From an uncultured Actinomycetes bacterium (lineage in GTDB: Bacteria; Actinomycetota; Actinomycetes; Nanopelagicales; Nanopelagicaceae), in contig CAITKS010000132.1 in NCBI GenBank assembly GCA_903893085.1, positions 1-11,099 of the forward strand: 11,099 nucleotides of DNA, given 5' to 3'. Under the pieces are notes generated by a model, which searched no databases, was not told the DNA's origin, and saw only the letters and a program-made list of their open reading frames with translations. Position 1 is the first letter of the stretch; each line of letters opens with the position of its first letter. Both the position numbers and the translations under genes were made by a program. Shown piece by piece: positions 6,726-11,099 of the stretch.

Positions 6726-7244
6726 ATGAATACAGAAAGTAGTACTCAAATGGAAGCGGATGACGCTTTGCAACAGACGGAAGATGTAATCGTTGAGGCT
6801 GCCCCGGTTCAGGAAACTGATCCGGTGGCGGCTCTCACCGCTGATTTACAAAGACTTCAGGCCGAATACGCTAATTACCGAAAGCGCGTAGAACGCGATC
6901 GCGCTTTGGCACATGAACTTGCAATTGGTGCGGTGTTAACTGAACTGCTTGCAACACTTGATGACATTGATCGCGCAACCGAACACGGCGAACTTACGGG
7001 TGGATTTAAATCTGTCTCAGATCAGATCACTGGTATTACAACTCGCTTAGGTTTGGAAAAGTACGGCTCAGCGGGCGATGTATTTGATCCACAAATTCAT
7101 GAAGCTCTGATGCACGACACCGGCGCAGATGTAACTGTTCCAACTGCAACAAAGATTTTGCAGCCAGGATATAAATATAAAGAACGCATCTTGCGCCCTG
7201 CCCGTGTTGCAGTAACCGATCCAGCCGAAGCCGCAGCGGAATAA
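6726..7244 (+). CDS. grpE: Nucleotide exchange factor GrpE
   Basis: A 172-residue co-chaperone that releases ADP from DnaK so a new cycle can start; it acts as a cytoplasmic dimer. The N-terminal ~35 residues are acidic and low-complexity. A helical region follows (LTADLQRLQAEYANYRKR, 37-54), then the core with LLATLDDIDRA (74-84), FDPQIHEALMHD (120-131) and the GrpE beta-domain signature ILQPGYKYKERILRPARVAV (144-163). The start at ATG 6726 is the first in frame after dnaK; ATG 6750 (MEADD) is an alternative that would lose eight variable residues. It lies 32 bases after dnaK and 9 before dnaJ. Length is in the usual range. Confidence 0.97.
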   Translation: MNTESSTQMEADDALQQTEDVIVEAAPVQETDPVAALTADLQRLQAEYANYRKRVERDRALAHELAIGAVLTELLATLDDIDRATEHGELTGGFKSVSDQITGITTRLGLEKYGSAGDVFDPQIHEALMHDTGADVTVPTATKILQPGYKYKERILRPARVAVTDPAEAAAE

Positions 7245-7253
7245 CAACTTTCC

Positions 7254-8177
7254 ATGGCCGCTAAAGACCTTTACGAAAAGGATTTCTACAAGATCCTCGG
7301 TGTATCGCCTACGGCGAGTCAGTCTGAAATAAAAAACGCCTACCGTTTGCAAGCTAAAGCCCTGCACCCTGATAAAACCAAGGGCGATGCAGCGATGGAA
7401 GAAAAGTTCAAGGCTGTCTCTGAGGCTTACGACATTTTGTCTGATGGCAAAAAGCGCGCCGAATACGATCAAGCGCGCGAAATGTATGAACGTGGCGGAA
7501 TGCGCGCACCACAAGGTGGTCAGAATTTCCAAGGTGGAGATTTCTCTGACATTTTCGGTGGCGGTAATCCCCAAGATATCTTTGCAAACTTGTTTGGCGG
7601 CGGCGGGCGACGTGGTCCACGTAAAGGCCAAGATTTACAAACCGAAGCCACAATCACCTTTAAGGAAGCGGCTTTCGGAACAACGTTAGAACTTCGCTTA
7701 TCTGCCGATGGCGGCCCATCACAAAATATTTCAGCGCGCGTTCCGGCTGGTGTAAATGATGGCGCAAAAATTCGCGTAAAAGGCAAAGGTTCAAGCGGTG
7801 AAGCCGGACCCGGTGATTTGTTTATATTGCTGCATGTTAAGCCACACGCAATTTTTTCTCGTAAAGGTGAAAACATTGCAATCACCGTGCCGGTCTCGTT
7901 CACCGAAGCAGCACTTGGTGCAGACATTAAAGTGCCAACACTTGCTGGCGAAGAAGTGACCTTGCGACTTGCACCAGGAACATCTAACGGTCGCGTGTTG
8001 CGCGTTAAAGGTCGTGGAATAACAAAAGGTGCAACAACGGGCGATCTGCTTGTAACTGTTGAAGTACAAGTCCCAGCAAAGTTAGAAGGTGCCGCACTTG
8101 ATGCGCTTCAAAAATATGCAGAAGTTGTCGCCGAACAAGATGTGCGCGCCGAGTTAAAAAGTAAGGCGATTCAATGA
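7254..8177 (+). CDS. dnaJ: J-domain chaperone DnaJ, zinc-finger-less (CbpA-like)
   Basis: A 307-residue Hsp40 that delivers substrate to DnaK and stimulates its ATPase. The J domain spans about 8-75 with HPD at 38-40. A Gly/Phe-rich linker follows (about 81-120: GGDFSDIFGGG, ANLFGGGGRRG), then the two C-terminal beta domains (about 125-275, with RVPAGVNDGAKIRVKGKG and LRLAPGTSNGRVLRVKGRG). The four CxxCxGxG zinc-binding repeats of class A DnaJ are absent: the chain runs from LELRLSADGG straight into the second half of domain I, and I find no cysteine in the protein. This makes it class B (CbpA-like), although the copy in the actinobacterial dnaK operon is normally class A. It follows grpE by 9 bases and overlaps hspR at ATGA. 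A full class A DnaJ may exist elsewhere in the genome. Confidence 0.95.
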   Translation: MAAKDLYEKDFYKILGVSPTASQSEIKNAYRLQAKALHPDKTKGDAAMEEKFKAVSEAYDILSDGKKRAEYDQAREMYERGGMRAPQGGQNFQGGDFSDIFGGGNPQDIFANLFGGGGRRGPRKGQDLQTEATITFKEAAFGTTLELRLSADGGPSQNISARVPAGVNDGAKIRVKGKGSSGEAGPGDLFILLHVKPHAIFSRKGENIAITVPVSFTEAALGADIKVPTLAGEEVTLRLAPGTSNGRVLRVKGRGITKGATTGDLLVTVEVQVPAKLEGAALDALQKYAEVVAEQDVRAELKSKAIQ

Positions 8178-8563
8178 CAACAAATGAGAAAGATAACCAA
8201 ACTCCAGATGACGATGCTGGACTTTATGTTATTTCAGTTGCCGCAGAGCTATCTGGTTTGCACCCACAAACTTTGCGCCAATACGATCGCTTAGGTTTAG
8301 TTTCACCAAATCGCACAATCGGCCGCAACCGCCGTTATTCATTGCGCGACATTGCATCACTGCGCATGGTTGGTCGTTTAGTGGGCGAAGGAATTAATCA
8401 CGCTGGAATCAAGAGAATTATCGAACTTGAATCTGCGATGGCTAATATGGCTATCGAGGTTGCGCAGTTGCGAATCGAAGTAGATGCGCTGATTAAAGAG
8501 AACCCGCCAAAATCACTTGTTACACGCCGCAAGAGCGAAGTTATTGTCTACAAAGAGGATTAA
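8174..8563 (+). CDS. hspR: Heat shock repressor HspR (MerR family)
   Basis: A 129-residue DNA-binding protein. The MerR-type helix-turn-helix is at about 18-40 (VISVAAELSGLHPQTLRQYD), the wing at 48-56 (TIGRNRRYS), and a dimerising helix at about 80-108; a basic tail TRRKSEV follows. HspR binds HAIR inverted repeats and in other Actinobacteria needs DnaK as co-repressor, so free DnaK reports on folding stress. Two HAIR sites lie upstream of dnaK here, giving a complete feedback loop. The start ATG overlaps the dnaJ stop (ATGA, 8174-8177), with AAGG seven bases upstream, indicating translational coupling. Last gene of the operon; its stop overlaps the stop of the converging DUF1501 gene. There is no clpB downstream. 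Confidence 0.95.
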   Translation: MTTNEKDNQTPDDDAGLYVISVAAELSGLHPQTLRQYDRLGLVSPNRTIGRNRRYSLRDIASLRMVGRLVGEGINHAGIKRIIELESAMANMAIEVAQLRIEVDALIKENPPKSLVTRRKSEVIVYKED

Positions 8564-8581
8564 GCGCTCTTAAACGTTTTT
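8560..8581 (+). terminator. Weak terminator candidate after hspR
   Basis: TTAAG (8560-8564) pairs with CTTAA (8569-8573) around CGCT, and five T follow at 8577-8581. The hairpin includes the hspR stop and lies inside the last codons of the converging gene, so there is no dedicated intergenic terminator. The five-base, AU-rich stem makes this tentative. Confidence 0.35.
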
Positions 8582-9834
8582 ACTCGACCGCTCCATTTGC
8601 CCAGAATTTTTTCGGCTGGAGTTTGCAATACGCCTTCAATAACTGAGGCATAAACATCTCTAAAATCAGTTGTCACAGCCAAATCGCCATCAACTAACTT
8701 CGTTAGCGAAGGTTGGTCACCAAACATTCCACCTTGCACACGATCACCAATTAAGAACATTGGACCTGCGGTGCCGTGATCTGTTCCATCTGAACCATTG
8801 GCTTTTACACGGCGGCCAAATTCGCTATAGACCATGACAGTTATATCTTTCGAGCGACCCGATGCTTTCATCTGACTCAGGAACTTACTAATACTTGATG
8901 AAACAGTCCCCAATAGCGCCGCTTGAGCATTGGCTTCGTTGGCGTGTGTATCAAAACCACCAAGTGATACAGACCAAACTTTTGTAGGAGCGCCAGCTGC
9001 AATCAACTTACCGACAATGTTTAGCTGCTGCGTTAAATTCGAATCGCCGCCAGCGTTACCACCAGAAACAGTTGGCAAGTCATCAGAGACAGGAGCGGCT
9101 TGTGAAAGTACAGGTGTAACACTTCCTGAAACGCTAAAAAGATTTCGCATCGATGTTGCAGCCGCTGCAGTTAATTTGCTATCTCTTTGAGATGCTTTAG
9201 AAAGTCTCATACATGCCTCGCCAATGGCTCCTTTTGGAATTGCGAGTCCACCCAAAGGAAGGGCTGAACCACTTTGTTTTGCACCCGCAAGAACAGGAGG
9301 AAGAACAGAACCCAAACTAATTGCCAACATTGGATCGGTGCCTTGGATATCTAACCAACGCCCCAACCAGCCCGTACTTAAATGGGTTTGAGGTGAGCCG
9401 GTCTGCCAGATTGCCATGGATGAAAAATGCGAACGATCTGGTTTTGGATAACCAACGCCGCGAATGATTGCAACTTTCTGCTCATCCCATAAAGATTTAA
9501 TTCCGGTCATTGATGCGTTAAGTGCAAGCCCGTCACTGAGTGGCAGAAGAGATTCAGGTTTGTAATTTAGCGTTGGGCGAGCGGCGTAATAATTTGAATC
9601 TTGATATGGAATTACTGTATTTAAACCATCGTTTCCACCATACAAAGTAACCACAACCAGAATCGGTGTACCAAGTGGCAAAGGACGAGTGATTGCCGCT
9701 TCGGCAATGTCGTTCATTGATAAAACACTCGCCGCTGTTGCAGCCGTTGCCGCACCCGAAAACTTTAGGAATTGCCGCCTGGTGTACTTAGACATTCCAA
9801 GTTGTTCAGCAGACATTGTTGGGATTTCGTTCAT
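8560..9834 (-). CDS. DUF1501 protein with Tat signal
   Basis: A 424-residue exported protein. A twin-arginine signal is at 18-46: TRRQFLKFS, then an Ala-rich hydrophobic stretch and a likely cleavage site near AEAAI. This suggests folding in the cytoplasm, perhaps with metal, before export. The mature part has DUF1501 motifs: LYGGNDGLNTVIPY (64-77), SHFSSMAIWQTG (135-146), SLGGFDTHANE (290-300) and VYSEFGRRVKANGSDGTDHG (335-354). The family is thought related to the alkaline phosphatase/sulfatase fold, and the Asp/His residues (D295, H297, D352, H353) would be the candidate metal ligands; no substrate is known. Start ATG 9834 overlaps the stop of the upstream DUF1800 gene (ATGA), showing coupled translation. 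M7 and M14 are possible later starts that keep the Tat motif. Confidence 0.9.
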   Translation of the reverse strand: MNEIPTMSAEQLGMSKYTRRQFLKFSGAATAATAASVLSMNDIAEAAITRPLPLGTPILVVVTLYGGNDGLNTVIPYQDSNYYAARPTLNYKPESLLPLSDGLALNASMTGIKSLWDEQKVAIIRGVGYPKPDRSHFSSMAIWQTGSPQTHLSTGWLGRWLDIQGTDPMLAISLGSVLPPVLAGAKQSGSALPLGGLAIPKGAIGEACMRLSKASQRDSKLTAAAATSMRNLFSVSGSVTPVLSQAAPVSDDLPTVSGGNAGGDSNLTQQLNIVGKLIAAGAPTKVWSVSLGGFDTHANEANAQAALLGTVSSSISKFLSQMKASGRSKDITVMVYSEFGRRVKANGSDGTDHGTAGPMFLIGDRVQGGMFGDQPSLTKLVDGDLAVTTDFRDVYASVIEGVLQTPAEKILGKWSGRVKTFKSA

Positions 9835-11099
9835 GGGCTCACCACATATTCAGGACTACAGATTGCCAGGATTACCAAACGAGAAACCACATCACGAACT
9901 TCGCGAAGTGCAAAAGATGTTCGCGGTGACCATTCAACCACCGCTAATAAATCAGCCAAGTATGCGGCACGCTTTGTCGGATCTAGCGCTTCAATAGTTG
10001 ATAAATCAGCTTGATTTACCAACCATGTTGCGAAAGCGATACGAAATTGCGCGCTGGCAGAACTGAGCCAAGCTTCATCTGCTGGCCAACCACCAACGTT
10101 TGGTGGTGAGAAAGGCACTTGCGATAATTTTTCTAAATAGCCATGCATCTTTGTAAAAGAATCTAACTTTGATGGGGTAAGCGATAAGGCGCGACAAACT
10201 CCAACAAACCACTCAACTGGTGATTTAACGATTTCATATTGTGGATCAGCCAGATCTGCACCATTGATTAAGGCAGATAAAACTGGAGCAATTTCACGAC
10301 CCGCAAAAGCGCCAATCATTTTATGGTTAACCGGTAGCGGTTGTTGTGATGAAATAAAGCGATACCAAATGCGTTCAGAAATAAATTGTGCACAATTTGG
10401 TTGGCTGACCAAATGTCCGATCGCATCTTCTGGCGACATGACTGCGCTCTTGCCCAAAACATTTACTGATTTTGTATCACGGCGTTTCTCGTTGTAAACA
10501 ACAGCGCCAGAACTGCGTGAGACTTGATAGCCAGTAAATGCGCGAGCCAGTTCCTTTACATCAGCTTCGGAATATCTGTTTACGCCCAGCAAGAAAAGCT
10601 CCATCATCTCACGTGAGAAATTTTCATTTGGTGCTTTAACTGTGTTTTCGCCGCCATCCAACCAAATCTGCATCGCACCATCAGTAAACATCGCTTTTGC
10701 AAAATCGTTAAAGTTTCCAGTTGCATACTTTCGGAAAGTTTGATTTTGTAACAACATCGGCATCGCGTAATTAACTTTTCCAATTGAAGTGGCCCAATGT
10801 CCGTGCCAGAACCAAACCATTTTTTCTTGCAACGCTTTATTTGTCGAAACCATCTGGTCTAGCCACCAAAGCTCTATACCTTCATTTTGCATCCGCAATT
10901 GGCGAGCGAAAGTAATGATCTCGGGAGTATTTGGTTCTGGCCGCTTACCTAAATCTGTAACAACAGGAATTGCGACAGCGCCCGAATCAATTAGCGGCGG
11001 ATTTAAAAAACTCTGCTTTGTTACAGCCACACCAACTTTGAGGGATTGTGTGAATTCCCCCGGACGTGGCCCGAAGCCAAAACGGTTGTATAACCGAGC
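9831..11099 (-). CDS. DUF1800 protein (N-terminus outside window)
   Basis: The frame is open to the right edge, so the 422 residues seen lack the true N-terminus; the GTG at 11030 is internal, since the upstream codons give the family motif YNRFGFGPRPGEF. Other DUF1800 motifs, numbered from the window edge, are VWFWHGHWATS (95-105), NENFSREMMELFLLG (158-172), LARAFTGYQV (184-193), PPNVGGWPADEAW (332-344) and the terminal CSPEYVV. The clustered His and Trp residues are conserved in the family, but no activity is established. DUF1800 and DUF1501 genes are widely found side by side, which implies a joint role, probably outside the cytoplasm. A signal peptide cannot be judged because the start is missing. 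It ends in an ATGA overlap with the DUF1501 gene. Confidence 0.9.
   Translation of the reverse strand, partial: ARLYNRFGFGPRPGEFTQSLKVGVAVTKQSFLNPPLIDSGAVAIPVVTDLGKRPEPNTPEIITFARQLRMQNEGIELWWLDQMVSTNKALQEKMVWFWHGHWATSIGKVNYAMPMLLQNQTFRKYATGNFNDFAKAMFTDGAMQIWLDGGENTVKAPNENFSREMMELFLLGVNRYSEADVKELARAFTGYQVSRSSGAVVYNEKRRDTKSVNVLGKSAVMSPEDAIGHLVSQPNCAQFISERIWYRFISSQQPLPVNHKMIGAFAGREIAPVLSALINGADLADPQYEIVKSPVEWFVGVCRALSLTPSKLDSFTKMHGYLEKLSQVPFSPPNVGGWPADEAWLSSASAQFRIAFATWLVNQADLSTIEALDPTKRAAYLADLLAVVEWSPRTSFALREVRDVVSRLVILAICSPEYVVSP

Noticed and set aside
7068..7631. 187-codon open frame on the minus strand opposite grpE-dnaJ
   Set aside because: It lies antisense to two well-conserved chaperone genes, has no recognisable domain and its composition reflects the codons of the opposite strand.
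11028..11030. GTG as start of the DUF1800 gene
   Set aside because: The frame stays open upstream to the edge and the extra codons encode the conserved FGFGPRPGE motif, so the true start is outside the window.
1..11099. CRISPR arrays, insertion sequences, phage or toxin-antitoxin genes
   Set aside because: I saw no regularly spaced repeats, transposase motifs or terminal inverted repeats; all long frames are accounted for by conserved chromosomal genes.

Overview
The window looks like a streamlined, low-to-mid GC actinobacterial chromosome. Three things support this. The block gyrA / tRNA-Ile(GAT) / tRNA-Ala(TGC) / cyclophilin / rhomboid is the usual actinobacterial arrangement downstream of the origin. 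A dnaK-grpE-dnaJ-hspR operon preceded by HspR-type (HAIR) operators is an actinobacterial hallmark. The large membrane Fe-S oxidoreductase resembles the Mycobacterium Rv0338c family, which also lies near dnaK there. Combined with AT-rich codon choice and very short intergenic gaps, a freshwater actinobacterium of the acI/Nanopelagicales type is my best guess, but that is inference.

Layout. Positions 2-1240 hold the 3' half of gyrA (tower end and complete C-terminal DNA-wrapping domain), followed by a weak terminator-like hairpin. tRNA-Ile and tRNA-Ala follow at 1338-1498, then a cyclophilin-type prolyl isomerase (1544-2056) and a six-helix rhomboid protease (2067-2606) in a tight pair. The rhomboid gene converges on a 682-residue membrane Fe-S oxidoreductase on the minus strand (2640-4688). 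The 33-bp gap between them, with its flanks, holds a perfect 20-bp palindrome and two tandem DnaA-box-like 11-mers, one of them a perfect consensus box. The 178-bp divergent region (4689-4866) is the most densely regulatory stretch of the window. It contains a sigma-H/sigma-R-like GGGAAT-N18-GTT element, two tandem HAIR operators 23 bp apart, an IdeR/DtxR-like iron box (16 of 19 consensus positions), and a strong ribosome binding site for dnaK.

From 4867 to 8563 runs the Hsp70 operon: DnaK (ATPase chaperone), GrpE (nucleotide exchange), a DnaJ that lacks the zinc-finger domain and has no cysteine, and HspR, the MerR-family repressor expected to bind the HAIR sites and close the feedback loop. 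The dnaK-grpE junction has two small hairpins, the second placed so that folding would bring a distant Shine-Dalgarno next to the grpE start. The rest (8560-11099, minus strand) is a coupled pair of secreted proteins of unknown biochemical role: DUF1800 (upstream, runs off the right edge) and DUF1501 (Tat signal), overlapping by ATGA.

I see no mobile element, CRISPR array, phage gene or defence system. The genes are mostly conserved housekeeping genes. The points most worth a second look are in the regulatory DNA (the dnaK control region, the grpE leader, the 2590-2640 junction) and in the zinc-finger-less DnaJ of the dnaK operon.
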